A stretch of DNA of 64,000 bases from Annona cherimola (GCA_030490835.1 CM059973.1:62128008-62192007); one strand, 5' to 3'; shown: positions 1 to 11,071, numbered from the stretch's first letter. Notes: generated from the sequence alone by a model not told the origin. Program-made: numbers and translations.

Positions 1-669
1 GGGAATAAATATAAGTATAAAACCTGAATGGATAATTTTAGAATAATATTTTATTATAAAATACAATAATTAATTTTAAAATTTTGAAAGCATGTAGAAG
101 ATGAGTGTCTCTAGATAAGTGTTTAGGATTTGAAAATGATAAAATTGGTATTTTCGAGGATAAAATTAAAGGAAATAATGTTTGGGGATGTTTGTTTCCA
201 CTAAGAATTTTTTAAACTAACAATTTTCACTATCCACGACTACCCTATTTTTTAATTATTTCTCCGCATCTTTCTATATAGCTATCGTACTTTTTAATTA
301 TGTCTAAACAACTACTAGTAGGATAGAAAAAGGATTTTTCTATGGGGATAAATATGAATATAAAACCTAAATGGATAATTTTAGAACAATATTTTATTAT
401 AAAATACAATAATTATTTTTAAAATTTTGAAAGCATGTAGAAGATGAGTGTCTCTAGATAAATGTTTAGGGTTTGAAAATGAGAAAATTGGTATTTTGGA
501 GGAGGATAAAATTAAAGGAAATAATGTTAGGGGATGTTTGTTTCCACTAAGAATTTTACAAACTAAAACTTTTCAATCTAAAAATTTTCACCATCCATGA
601 CTACCCTATTTCTTAATTATTTCTCCACATATTTCTATATAACTATCATACTTTTAATTATGTCTACAC
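1..669. repeat. Two-copy direct repeat, period about 341 bp
   Basis: The block at 1-317 recurs at about 342-669 with scattered differences. Both copies share 'gcatgtagaagatgagtgtc' and the AT-rich tail 'ctaccctattt...taattatttctcc'. The second half of each copy matches the Tourist-like MITE family seen elsewhere in the window, so a MITE end was duplicated together with its flank. No coding potential is seen. Confidence 0.8.
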
Positions 670-824
670 AACAACCTATATAACTATCCAGTCTATTTTT
701 ACTTTATTCTCTTTACTTTTCATTATCACCCATATCATATCATATCAATTTTCTCCTATTTCAAAAATTTGTACATAAAAAATTTTCATTTAAAATTTTT
801 ATCACTTTCAAAATACAACCTTAA
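531..824 (+). mobile_element. Tourist-like MITE family copy (degenerate)
   Basis: It carries the family landmarks in order: 'atgtttgtttccac', 'aaaacttttcaatct', 'ctaccctattt', 'taattatttctccacat', 'actttattctctttacttttcat' and 'atcactttcaaaatacaacc'. The ends are decayed versions of the family termini (GTGTGTTTGG / CCAAACACAC). No target duplication can be recognised. Confidence 0.6.
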
Positions 825-836
825 AATATTATTTAA

Positions 837-840
<4 letters not shown>

Positions 841-866
<26 letters not shown>
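841..866. repeat. (ATT)n microsatellite
   Basis: About eight tandem ATT units in an AT-rich setting. Confidence 0.85.
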
Positions 867-867
<1 letters not shown>

Positions 868-889
868 TTAATATATATTAAAAGTGGAA

Positions 890-1886
890 AAGACATTAGT
901 GTCTTATTGATCCTCAACTTGGAGATTTAGAAATCCTCAAGTAGGGTTTTTCTACTTTGATTTGGATACTTATGGATGTTTATTTATTATGAGCGTGAAT
1001 GTTTTGGGATGATTTAGACGTTTTATTTAAAATTTTTGTGAAAATTCCTTTCTTGAGATGTATGATTTTCATGACTTTAATATTTAATTGAGTCGAGTAG
1101 TTTAAGAAATCATTTTGAAATAACAATGGCTTTATCATAATTTCTAAATTAATTAAATTATTTGATGTGAGGAATATATTTTAGAATGAATACATGAGCA
1201 TAAGCATGATGGATGAGTACATTGTTACATGTTGAGCATAACATATGAATGATGATTATTCGAATGGGTTGGAGATGAGGAGAGCCATGGTGTACCTCGA
1301 TATAATCATGTGAAATGCTTTAATGGTTGTAAGTCTACAGGGCATCGAGGGGACTTGGATGAGGATGATGAATATTTGCATTGCATAAGCATTTGGAGCA
1401 TGGTTGCTTACATGAGTATGGATTGAATGAGCATATATATTTGTGAGATTTTGATATTTTGAGCTATTTTCTTAGCGTGATATTTAAATGCTTTAATATT
1501 TGAATTGTTATTGTACTTGTTGAGTTGGCCCTAACTCACGCTTTATCATGTTAATGTTTTTAGATGATAGGGTTGAGGTGGGAGCTCAACATGGAGTTGG
1601 TGCTTAGATGAGAATGAGGAGGGATCCCAATCTATCAAGTCATACATGAATTAGCTTCCTGATTAATAGGAAATCAAACTCGACATTTTCTTTGATGTGC
1701 AAACGAGTGAAGTAGTTAAGACTTCTTTTGTAAAAACTAATTTTACCAAGGAGTTGACGTATAGTTGATAATGATGGTAAGTTAGAGGAGATTTGGATGA
1801 GTTATTCTATTGAGCTTTCCTATTTCTATTTTATGTGTTATAATAGATTGTATAATATAAGTATGCTTTTACAAGGTGGTTCCATC
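890..1886 (+). mobile_element. Ty3/gypsy LTR-like relic
   Basis: The stretch around 1500-1610 ('gttgagttggccctaactca', then '...tttttagatgatagggttga') has the layout of the 3' part of long plant Ty3/gypsy LTRs of the Tekay/Del type, where a 'ctcac...' block precedes a short TTTTAGATG block and a purine-rich segment. The solo LTR at 24260-25995 has the same layout ('cttactgggtctatttagac', then 'ttttagatcgcaggtcag'). I could not place either end or a target duplication, and no gag or pol frames are seen. The assignment is by style, not by alignment. Confidence 0.4.
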
Positions 1887-3112
1887 TAGGAGTGCAACTA
1901 AGCTGGGTCGAGTCCAAATCCAGCCCACCGAACTCAAAGTCAAAAGGTGCTTGAACTTGCTTTTTTTAGAACCCAAACATGTGAAACTTGATTTATAAAT
2001 ATGATAGGATATGGTTCAAATGAACTCTAACCCGAAGAACCTGAGGCTAATTACCATTATATATTTTCTATAAAATATATTATGTACATAATATCTAAAC
2101 AATATTTCTTCATATTTTATGTATCTTATGTTATTTATATTTATATTTGAATACATATTTGACATATTCTCATTTACTATAAATAAAGTATATTATTTTT
2201 ATTTTTATTTATCTTTTAGTTCTATCATTTACTTTTACATCCATTAATTTTTCTTTCATTTTGTTTTTTACTTTAAATTTTCTTTTAGAAATATTCTTTA
2301 TATTGATTTTTAAAAAAAATCTGTAATTTGATTATATAATATTATATTTGTTTACATGATTTGTTATTATTATATATCCATATGATAGTCCTGCTTCTAT
2401 AAATCTCTTTTCTATGTAACTTCCTTTATTTTTAATATATTGATGGTTGATGAAAAATTCACTTCATCTATTGTATTTAACATCATTTATAGTATCTTGG
2501 AAACTCTTTTATTTGTTTAATATCACTGTACATGGGCCCCACTGAAAATCAACATAATAAAATTGTTTAATATTAAATATCAATTTTAAAATTAAATTTT
2601 TCAAGATCTAAACTATCTAAAATATCATTTCTATGTAGATAAATGATTCTATAAAAGATTATTACATCTAATGCTTGTGTAAGTGGATCTAAATATTTTT
2701 CATAATTTATACATTAATATAATTTTCAACAAATGTGGCCTATAAACATACTTAGTCGTGATGAAACAAGGTCTTCTAAATAAACAAATTATGTTAAATA
2801 CAATGAATTGTTATATTATGTTTCAAAAAAATGAATTGTTATATTTTCCATTAATGATCGAAATCTTAAAAATTGAAAGCGTTACATGTCTCTGCTTTTA
2901 TATAACCTAGTTACATAAAAGTAGTCTTTTATAAAATAAAAAAAATTAACTTATCATTTCTAAATAAAATATAAATTCATTAATCTAAATTCCAACCTAA
3001 AACTCAACCGAACTCTATTTGCAAAAATAATGTTAGAGTTTAGGTTTTACAAATAGGGTTAAGATTAAGGTTGAGCTGAACTTGAATTTTATGAGCCCAA
3101 ATTGCATCCCTA
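1887..3112. mobile_element. hAT-like TIR element, non-autonomous (TAGGGGTGCAA family)
   Basis: The ends are TAGGAGTGCAAC at the left and TTGCATCCCTA at the right, decayed versions of the TAGGGGTGCAAC / GTTGCACCCCTA termini of the complete family member at 22461-26352. The flanking octamers GTTCCATC and ATTTTATC differ only by transitions (5 of 8 identical), which fits an aged 8-bp target duplication. The subterminal parts carry the family's 'cccgaac/gggtt' runs. The interior is AT-rich and has no transposase frame. Confidence 0.6.
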
Positions 3113-3256
3113 ATTTTATCTAGCCTCTTAACTTCAAAATTCCGGAGAGATACCGCTGGATTTTATGATAAAATGTGATGACTATTGAATAAAGGTAAAA
3201 GTTAGCCTTTAGAACACCACACAAATATTTGTACTAAAACACTACTAAAAAAGAAG

Positions 3257-3310
3257 TTTGACAAAATATTGTCTAAGTTGGGCTCAATTGATATTTTTGG
3301 AGCAACTTGA
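3257..3310 (+). pseudogene. Ty1/copia polyprotein, extreme C-terminal end
   Basis: The frame reads FDKILSKLGSIDIFGAT followed by a stop. This matches the usual end of plant Ty1/copia polyproteins, where the RNase H domain ends in an 'SKLG.(I/F)DI(Y/F)' block just before the LTR. Only this tail is left. It sits 7 bp before the LTR at 3318, with a purine-rich tract (TTGAGGGCGAG) between them, as expected for a polypurine tract. The rest of the element is missing upstream. Confidence 0.65.
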
Positions 3311-3317
3311 GGGCGAG

Positions 3318-3567
3318 TGTTGAATGAATAGCTAAATAAGAAAATTATACTTTGTATAAAAATAGTGATTCATCTTGTATTTATCTTGATTGATTCTCAT
3401 ACCTTGTAATGAGCTGTTAATCTGCTGTAAATGAATTATAATTAATGGAAGACCCGGAGGCCCCAAGGTATGAGAGAAAAGGGGCTTCCGCCATTGAATA
3501 CGGCATTCCGAACCACATAAATCATTGTATTTGTGTGGTTACGTGTTTTGTGTGCTTTGTTCCAACA
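3318..3567 (+). mobile_element. Ty1/copia LTR (250 bp)
   Basis: It begins TGTTGAATGAA directly after the polypurine-like tract and ends TTGTTCCAACA, so it starts TG, ends CA, and has the short inverted ends TGTTG/CAACA. It contains 'cataccttgtaatgagctgt', typical of the U3/R part of small copia LTRs. The matching 5' LTR and internal region are absent, so this is the 3' stub of a truncated element. A 76-codon open frame across it (3445-3675) is not a gene. Confidence 0.65.
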
Positions 3568-4324
3568 GGTGCACTGCAAATGCTGCTTACCCAAGATCCC
3601 AATAAACCTGCTGCAAGCGCTCCCACGTTAGAGTGTGGTGCTGATCCTTCATCAAGCAGTCTCAATCCTAGCTAATTGTTGATTCGCTTGACGTAAACGG
3701 TCGGTTATTGATCAGACCCATTGGCCACATTATCTTCATAGGAACTCTCTAACAAGATATTAGCTATGCACCAATCTTAAATCTATCCATGTGACAGAAG
3801 ATATCCAACGCGAAATATCTACCAGGAGAAAATGATAAGGTCGTTATATCTCCCATAGGACATGTTGCATACTCCCTCTCTGCAATCCGTATCCGAATCT
3901 TATCCGTTTTCTCCATCTCTCACGCACTAGCATACTTCGAACACCTTTCTCATTCCCATTTTCCTCACCCAAAAACATTCACGCTTGTTTTCTCCCACAC
4001 ACCAATGATAAAATAGAAAAAAAAAAAAAAAAAAAAAAATTTCTTCCTGTCGTAAATCATCAAACACCATTCTTCTTCTTCTTCTTCACTTACTAGAAGG
4101 ACAGAAGCTCCATCTCATCTAATCAGACACCTCTCTTTGGAGTTCCAAAGAAGAAAACAGACAGAAAAAGAATGTAATATACACCCATACCCATGTATAT
4201 GACCTGAAAAGATTGGAGAATATCAGGCACCCAGCTGCATTCCCGCAAAGAAATCAGAAGAAGAGTCCTCCTCGCATTTATTTTCATTTGCAGATTAAAA
4301 CCCAAGAAATTAATTAATTAAGCG
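3568..4324 (+). other. NF-YC upstream region (promoter and 5' leader)
   Basis: This is the non-coding interval between the copia LTR and NF-YC. It becomes pyrimidine-rich from about 3870 ('ctctctgcaatccg', 'ttctccatctctcacgcac', 'cttcttcttcttcttcac'), as plant 5' leaders often are. It also contains a 22-bp poly-A run at about 4017-4038. A splice-acceptor-like 'ttttcatttgcag' ends at 4293, so the leader may hold an intron, which is common in plant NF-YC genes. The donor is not clear. Confidence 0.5.
4002..4016 (+). promoter_or_regulatory. CCAAT box next to a TATA-like sequence
   Basis: CCAAT at 4002-4006 is followed by 'gataaaatag', a weak TATA-like string, about 310 bp upstream of the NF-YC start codon. 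NF-Y complexes bind CCAAT, so autoregulation is conceivable. One CCAAT in an AT-rich region is weak evidence. Confidence 0.25.
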
Positions 4325-5029
4325 ATGGAAAACCACCAGCAGCCGATGCAAGGGCAAGCGTATCCCCAGTCGTCGTCCTTGCACCACCTGCTGCAGCAGC
4401 AGCAGCAGCTGCAGATGTTCTGGAACTACCAGCGGCAGGAGATGGCGCAGTGGAACGAGTTCAAGAACCACCAGCTGCCGCTGGCCCGGATCAAGAAGAT
4501 AATGAAGGCGGACGAGGACGTGCGGATGATATCTGTGGAGGCGCCTATCCTGTTCGCCAAGGCCTGCGAACTATTCATCCTCGAGCTCACCATCCGCTCA
4601 TGGCTGCACGCCGAGGAGAACAAGCGGCGGACGCTCCAGAAGAACGACATCGCCGCTGCCATCGCCCGCACCGACATCTTCGACTTCTTGGTGGATATCG
4701 TGCCGAGGGATGAGATCAAAGAGGAGGGTGTGGCAGGAATTGGGACGACGTTGGTGGGAATGGGAGGAGATGGCAGCAGCATCGGAGTGCCTTACTACTA
4801 TCCGCCGATTGGGCAAGCTGCTGCTACGGGCGGTGGTGTTTTGATGGGGCAGCCTGCAGGTGTCGTAGCTGGGGTCGATTCAGCAGCTATATATGCTCAA
4901 CAGCAGCAGCATGGGTGGCAGGTGGGCAGCTGGCAGCCTGGATTGGCGGAGGACGATGGATCTTACGCTAGCAGCGGTGGTGGCGGGCCACAGGATTTGG
5001 AAGGGCCAGGGCCAGGATATGGTACTTGA
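4325..5029 (+). CDS. NF-YC: Nuclear factor Y subunit C (NF-YC) transcription factor
   Basis: Single-exon gene of 234 aa. NF-YC pairs with NF-YB through a histone fold, then recruits NF-YA (or CCT-domain proteins such as CONSTANS) to CCAAT and related promoter elements in the nucleus. The N-terminus is Gln/His-rich (residues 4-50). It leads into the conserved block [19 protein letters not shown] and an H2A-like histone fold at about 51-128, ending [14 protein letters not shown]. The C-terminal third is Gly/Gln-rich with YYYPP and 'PAGVV' runs, the usual NF-YC tail. Length matches full-length plant NF-YC proteins (about 200-250 aa), so this ATG is the natural start. One small departure is [12 protein letters not shown], where most members have MISAEAP. 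The ORFs on other frames here are shadows. A Pack-MULE-like element begins 182 bp past the stop, probably within or just beyond the 3' UTR. Confidence 0.95.
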   Translation: MENHQQPMQGQAYPQSSSLHHLLQQQQQLQMFWNYQRQEMAQWNEFKNHQLPLARIKKIMKADEDVRMISVEAPILFAKACELFILELTIRSWLHAEENKRRTLQKNDIAAAIARTDIFDFLVDIVPRDEIKEEGVAGIGTTLVGMGGDGSSIGVPYYYPPIGQAAATGGGVLMGQPAGVVAGVDSAAIYAQQQQHGWQVGSWQPGLAEDDGSYASSGGGGPQDLEGPGPGYGT

Positions 5030-5202
5030 AGAAATTCAGTAATTTTTTTTTTTCGTAGTTAAAAATTCAGTGCTCTTTAAGCAAACGTATTCTTCGATCT
5101 ATTTTTTCTTCATTTCTTTCCGAATTTCTGATCCAATTAACTTGGAGTTCTGTAGGGTAAACTGCTGTAAGTCGTTGGAATTTCAGGTTGTACTTTGTTT
5201 GG

Positions 5203-5211
5203 TTTCTTGGT
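5203..5211. repeat. Left 9-bp target duplication of the Pack-MULE-like element
   Basis: TTTCTTGGT occurs immediately before the left TIR (5203-5211) and immediately after the right TIR (7395-7403). It is a perfect 9-bp direct repeat, the hallmark length for Mutator-like insertions. Confidence 0.8.
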
Positions 5212-5487
5212 GTTTTTTTTGTATTTTAAATCTTCTAACTTTACCTATTTGCATTTTGAAATCTTGAACTTTTACCGTTTGCATTTTAAATCTTAAAAAA
5301 TTTGTTTCTTTACTTTTTAAACCCTGGCTCGTAACAATGTTTAAAATTACCATTAAAACACATGATGCAGGACCATTCACATGCTTATAATTTTAAAATG
5401 ATAGAAATAACCTTTATATCTACATAAGCAACGTGCATCTCTTCGTTGTTCACTCCATCTTGCGCTCATGTTGGCCACCTCATATCG

Positions 5488-5730
5488 ATGGACTCGATTC
5501 TTTCCTTCAACAACAACTACAAGACCGACTCCTTCGGTGGCAGCAGCAACAACAGCAACTTCGACAACAAGAAGAAGAGCCCAAAAGAGAAGAAGGGCAA
5601 GCACCCTCCCCTCTTCGATTGTAGTTGCTTCCGATGCTACACCAGCTTCTGGGCCAAGTGGGATTCCTCCCCAAAATCGCCATCTGATCCATGAGATCCT
5701 GGAATCCTTCGAAGACAACCTCCCCCAAGA
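5488..5730 (+). pseudogene. Captured host-gene fragment with CYTSFWAKWDSSP motif, frameshifted
   Basis: From ATG 5488 the frame gives an Asn/Ser/Lys-rich N-terminus, then 'CSCFRCYTSFWAKWDSSP'. The continuation 'NRHLIHEILESFEDNL' is in another frame, so about one base has been lost or gained near 5670-5680. A CYxSxWxxWDSSP block followed by (Q/H)LIHEI(I/L)(D/E)(A/S)FED is, to my recollection, typical of a family of uncharacterised plant proteins. I do not know its function. The fragment lies between MULE TIRs, which explains how it got here. It is unlikely to make a full protein. Confidence 0.55.
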
Positions 5731-6533
5731 GCCGGAAACAATAGTAGCAGAATCAGAGGAGGAAGCAAGGGCGGCTAGTAGAGGAGCACGGGCGGGTGAT
5801 CGAGACCAGCGGGTTGGTTCTGAAGGAGTACTATTTGGATTCTGAGGATGTTAGGCTCAAGGAAGAAGATGGGGTTGAGGAAGGATGTCATAATCCTCCT
5901 GTCCACATCTCCTGTGCCCTCTCGCAGCTTTCTCAGGCCATCGTAGCCCTACTTTCATTGTCAGCCTCCTAACCTTCCATGCCCACCTCCTCTTCTCCTC
6001 TCTTTCCCATGCCCTCGTCTCCTTGCAAGACTAACTGTTGTCTTGTTAGGAATTTGACTCATTGCTGACCGCTACATTGTTTCCCCTGCTTTCCTTTCCA
6101 ATTTCATCACCGGCATCTTTGACCTCATCTCCTTTGGTGCTTTGGCTTGGAGCCTTGAGCAGATCCATGCCATAAGCTCAAATCCCTCAATACTCTTTCT
6201 ACCCTCTCATATCGCAATTAGAGTGTTCAATAATTTTAGAGCTATCAACTTAGTGAATTTGGATGGCAAAGGGTTTTAGACCCTTTATGATATTTGAGGC
6301 ACTCAAACATTGATAAGTTCCGACTGATTCTTGAGGGTGCTATTTTTCTGTGATTTTTTATGGAAATAATAGGTTATTTTGAGGGCAATGGCGCTTGTAC
6401 TGTTTTTTTATTTGTTTATAAAGTATTACAAATCATTTGTTGTTTCAATCAAGTCCCTTCTTATGCTCATCATTTTTCCATAGCTCAATCACCATATCCA
6501 TGCCATCTCCTCCTCTATCAAACCCATCAGGTT

Positions 6534-7144
6534 TAGGGGTGTTAACGGATCAGGTTGAATGGGTTGGAGCCTAATCTTAATCTTAACTCATTTAAAATAT
6601 CTCAACCCTAATCCGTTTATTAATCCATTTAAAAAACTTCAACCTTAACCTATTTACAACTTATTTAATAAACGGATTGGTGAGTTGATAACAGATTGCA
6701 TAGCAAATAACCTAAAAGCTTAAATTCTAGTAGATTATGATCTCGCAGAGGGAGATGAGAGGGTGTTTTTGGCGTGGGGGAAATAAAAATAGGGCAGTAA
6801 TGAGAAAATGAAATTAAGACAGCAGCGAAAAAATAAAAATTAGGTGACTTGAGGAAAACTTAGAGAGGAAAATAACCAAAGATTTACATGTATAAAACTT
6901 TAATGAGTTAAGCGAGTTAAATGAGTTGAACGAATTAAAATGGTTGAACGAGTTATATGGGTTAAATGAGTTACTAAATGGGTTGACAAGTTATAAAATT
7001 TCAATCCTAATTCATTTATTTAATTAAATGGTTAAACAAATTGGTAGATCATAACCTATTTATTCAAAAATCTCAACCTAAACTCATTTATAAACGGGTT
7101 GGACGAGCGGGTTGACAGATTGACCATGACCATTAACACCCCTA
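6534..7144. mobile_element. hAT-like non-autonomous element, 611 bp (TAGGGGTGTTAA family)
   Basis: Left end TAGGGGTGTTAACGG, right end CCATTAACACCCCTA. It is flanked by a perfect 8-bp duplication ATCAGGTT (6526-6533 and 7145-7152), the hAT hallmark. The subterminal parts are repeats of 'gagttaaatgggtt' type on the right and their complements on the left. There is no transposase. It is inserted inside the Pack-MULE-like element, so it is the younger of the two. A second copy lies at 27053-27673. Confidence 0.85.
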
Positions 7145-7403
7145 ATCAGGTTGCTCACTTATGGATGAACAGAGTCGACATCTGATTTGCTGCTTATTTT
7201 TTCTTTTCTTTTTTAATACATTTGAGGTTATTTATGATATTTCATATGAATTAACGGTATTTTAAACACCATGAGGAACTAGGGTTTAAAATGTAAAGAA
7301 ATAAAGTTTTCTAAGTTTATAATGCAAACAGCTAAAGTTTAGGGGTTTGAAATGCAAATAGGCAAATTTAGAGAATTTAAAATGTAAAAAACTCTTTCTT
7401 GGT

Positions 7404-8970
7404 CGGTCTTGCAGTCTGCAATTAAAATTTCAAACTCTAGAATTTGGTCGAACGAATGATTCTCTAAGGTTAAAAACAAAATTAAACAGAGTCAAGTCAC
7501 GGGCCTTGGTTATTTTCAAAATAAAAGCATCAAAGAAAATTTTTAAATGGCCAAATTGAGGTGGAGCTAATAGGTTCGCTGGCCCATGCATCCGCAATGT
7601 GTGGGAAACCTCTTTCACACTGGTGCGCCCTCTTTGCTTTACGAATGATTTCAGATGTTAAAAAATTTCTAAATTTCATTGCTTTAAATATTATTAAGTT
7701 TAGACCTTAAAAAATATTATTGAGTTTGCCAACTAGGTGTAGCGGATGTGGATCAAGTTCATGCGTAGCAGACACAGATCAAGACAGTCCTCTGTTTGTT
7801 AGCATGCTAACATGCTAATTAATATTACACACTGTCATTGCACGACAGCTTGTGTACTATCCTATTCTGCATTCAAGTGTAGCCTTATTGGTACCAACCT
7901 TTGGCATGGGTGTCGCTGGTCGTGGGTGCCATTCCCATAGTGGAATTATTTGCCTCCTGATGGGGAGCATGAGATGCAATATTATAGAGAATATTAACTT
8001 TATTTTTGCAAACTTATTTTCTTGCCGAAAAATAATTCAACTCAAAAGTATAAGAAGAATAGACAAAATATGGGAAGGTTCAATTTTCTTGTGTTAAAAT
8101 TTTTAATACGATAATTTTTCAACTACTTTTCAAATGCGTGCATTTTCAAGTCAAGCCTTATATGATTAAGAATAATCAACACATAGGCTTAGAAAAAGAC
8201 TATGGGCTATGGGCCTTACAGTGTGACATTATCCGCTCAAGCTTGGTAGCTCAGTCATGCGATTTTAAAATGCATCACACCATGTTTAACTTGAAACCTA
8301 CTTGTAAACCACTACAAACTTTCTCCTCTTTTTGATGTGGAATTGGGTTCTGGGCTATTACAAGACCACCGGCTTCCGCCTAGTTCGTTTCTAAACCACA
8401 AATCAACTTCAGGCTTTGGCCTGTAGCCCTAGCCTTCACTGGTTTAATTCTTCGACTCTTTGAACAACATCTACTGGAGAGGGTCTTTTCTGATACCACT
8501 TGTCACACATAGACTCACAAAAAGTGACCATTGGGTCTGACATATAGAGCATATTGACCCAAAAAAACTACCATTGGGTATGTGGACTGTGTGCCTTATA
8601 GTGTAATATTGTCTACTTTGCAAATTCAATTAACATTGATTGATCGAATAAAGCAAGCTCAGAAACAGGACAAACTTGTTTTTTGTATTTTAAAAAAGTT
8701 GAAAAATGAAGAACCCTTTGATTTCTGTTGCAGTTTTGATAAAACACTACTTTTCGACAAAAATTAATCATGACTAGAGATGACATGCTACAATGAGAAA
8801 TTTTAGAGGAAGTCCATCTGTTCAAATTTTCTATGCATCTTAGTAGTACCAAGATGTACAAAGATCTAATATAGAATTTTTTGTATAAAAGGCTACATGT
8901 AGAGTGTGTCAAATTTGTATCTCAGTACTTAGTGTATCAATAAGTCAAGGCGGAATAAAAAAAAAAACAG
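7404..8970. other. Intergenic, probable retroelement debris
   Basis: No supported gene. Two stretches resemble each other: 'tgggccttacagtgtgacat' near 8211 and 'gtgccttatagtgtaatatt' near 8590. At 8494-8510 the sequence 'ctgataccacttgtcac' reads on the minus strand as GTGACAAGTGGTATCAG. Its TGGTATCAG part matches the start of the initiator-Met tRNA primer site used by many plant LTR elements. This hints at an eroded minus-strand LTR/PBS junction, but I cannot place an element around it. Confidence 0.4.
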
Positions 8971-8974
8971 GTTG

Positions 8975-10094
8975 GATTGTAACAAAATGGAAATAAAAGC
9001 ACATTACTATGGACTTTATGACTGCTCTCCCTAAGTCATTATGATGTTGTATGAGTAGTGGTGGATAGACTTACTAAATCTACTAACTTCCTACCGTATC
9101 ATATAACATTCAGAATGGATCACATGTCAAACTTGTACCTACGAGAGATTTTTTCATTTATATGGTGTCCCTATTTCCATTATATCAGACAGAGATTGAC
9201 AGTTTATTTTTGATTTCTTGCTAAATTTGCAAAATTCTATAGGAATAGAGTTGCACTTGAGCACCGCGTATCACCCGCAGACATATAGTCAATCTGAAAG
9301 AACTATCCAAATTCTAGAGGATGTATTAAGAGCTTGTGCCTTATATTTTCCTTTTTCTTAGGATGAACACTTGGCCTTGGTCAAGTTTGCCTATAACAAC
9401 AGTTATCAGGCTAGTATTGGTATGATTCTATTTGAAGCTCTATATGGAAAAAAGTGTCAAACGCCTATCTATTTGGAAGAAATTGGTACATGACAACTTT
9501 TGGCTCTAGCCCTAGTTTAGCAAGTTCCTGACGCGGTTCTAGTTATATGGCGATGGTTAGAAGTAGCATAAGATCGCCAGAAAAAGTATGCTAATGACAG
9601 ACGAAGAGACCTATAGTTTATAGTAGGCAAGTTGATCTTTTTAAAAGACTCTCCCACGAAAGGCGTAACTTGTTTTGGGATGAAAGACAAGTTATCTCCT
9701 CAATACATCAAAACTTTCGAGATATTGAAAATCATTTGTGGTGTTGCATATCGGCTAGCATTACCTTCTTCGCAAGTAAATTTTCATAATGTTTTTCATA
9801 TCCTACAATCGAGGAAGTATATGGCCAATCCAACTCTTATTCTATCAACCAAAAAATATAAGATTGAGAAAGATTTAACTCATCTAGAACATCTTGTACA
9901 AATCTTGGATAGTCGTGAGAAACAGTTAAAGAGGAAGAGAATTCGGCACGTTCCGGTGCAATGAAACAACTACAATGACCAAGAAACTACATGGGAGCTA
10001 GAGGATGACATTCGCAAAATCTGATTTGAATTATTCAATGATCTATCTTGATTATTGCAAGTTTTGATGACGAAACTTTATAAAGTGAGGAGAA
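8975..10094 (+). pseudogene. Ty3/gypsy integrase and C-terminal pol remnant
   Basis: Translating with stops and shifts gives the integrase core in order. First 'ITMDF' with the first catalytic Asp (about 9010), then 'HLYGVPISIISDRD' with the second (about 9165), then 'AYHPQT.SQSERTIQILEDVLRAC' with the Glu region (about 9270-9340), then 'FAYNNSYQASIGM.LFEALYGKKC'. The next part (9632-9964, open for 110 codons) is the C-terminal domain: KLSPQYIKTFEILK, VAYRLALP, NVFHILQSRKY, then 'TTWELEDDIRK'. This is the Tekay/Del-type chromovirus layout. At least six in-frame stops interrupt it, so it is dead. The gag, protease and RT parts are missing upstream. 'gttttgatgacgaaacttta' and a purine-rich tract follow, leading into the 3' LTR. 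Confidence 0.85.
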
Positions 10095-10930
10095 TATAAA
10101 TACCCTACAATTTTTAGCATTAACTAGTCAAAGTCCACGTAAGATAGCATACATGGCAAGGGTTAGCTATTTGACCAACTGAGTTGGATAGTTAATAATG
10201 GGTCTCGCCCAATTGTTATATATGCTAAGGTTCTCGATTGACATATGAAAAATCTAGGAGTCTTAGAGATTTAGGGTTCGGGTAGGGGTTCAGTCAGAAA
10301 ATAATTAATTTTTGCAATTTTGCCTCCCTAGGCATGTAGGCCCCACAGGATGAGATAAGAGCAAGATCTGACCAAATAAGATCGAGTTTGAATTGAATTT
10401 AAAATTAAATTCAAGTTATAGGATTTTATCATTTATTTCTTTCCCTAGAATTTTAGGAAACTTACAAAAGATTTTAGAAAATGGTTTAAGGGAGCTAATA
10501 GAATTAGGTATCCATAAGAAATATTTGGAAAGCTGGAGGTGCAAAAGGAGAAAAATATATTACTTTTTATTCTTCCTACAAAGGCAAGTAGACTTTTATT
10601 TTAGAGTTGATTTTAATCTCAATAAATATTTTGGTCAAACTTATTTATTAATACATTATTTTTGAATTAATTGTACAGAGATTTTATGATGTATAATATA
10701 ATATATTGAGTGGTGTACCTAACATAAATAATTTTACATGATTATGGACTACAGCAATATAAAATTGTATGAATGGAATTTATGCGAAATATTATTTTTC
10801 TTATTTTTGGTACAATTATACCAAATATTGTTAGTTATATGGTTTTTTTTTCATATCCGTATATATAAATTAATTTATGTGGCGGCTATAATTATTGTGT
10901 GTAAAAATAAGCGACTAGTATGATGCACAC
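10095..10930 (+). mobile_element. Ty3/gypsy 3' LTR remnant
   Basis: Directly after the polypurine-like 'aaagtgaggagaa' comes TATAAATACCCTACAATTTT. This looks like a mutated form of the TGTAACACCC... start of chromovirus LTRs. The LTR should extend several hundred bases (including 'agaattaggtatccataaga' at about 10500), but I cannot see a TG...CA end or target duplication. The right border is a guess. Confidence 0.45.
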
Positions 10931-11071
10931 AGGAATTTGGTTTCGGTTAGAATGTATGAACTGAAATGAATTCGTCAAATATATGCCAGATGTTTCAAAG
11001 TTATTTTTACGCCATTATTGCCAACCATTCGTTGGTTGCTTTTGACCCATTTAATGACTATATATATATAT

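Larger units (their letters stand above)
5212..7394. mobile_element. Pack-MULE-like element (non-autonomous Mutator-like)
   Basis: The 2183-bp element is bounded by the perfect 9-bp duplication TTTCTTGGT. Its left end (5212 to about 5370) and right end (about 7225-7394) form long imperfect terminal inverted repeats. The left reads '...tattttaaatcttc...cctatttgcattttgaaa...' and the complement of the right reads '...cattttaaattctc...cctatttgcatttcaaac...'. No transposase frame is present. The interior carries a broken coding fragment like a plant host gene (5488-5730) and a nested hAT-like insertion (6534-7144). Capture of a gene fragment between MULE TIRs defines Pack-MULEs. Movement would need a transposase supplied in trans. 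Confidence 0.8.

Noticed and set aside
4426..4816. ORFs antisense to and in other frames of NF-YC
   Set aside because: Shadows of the GC-rich NF-YC coding sequence.
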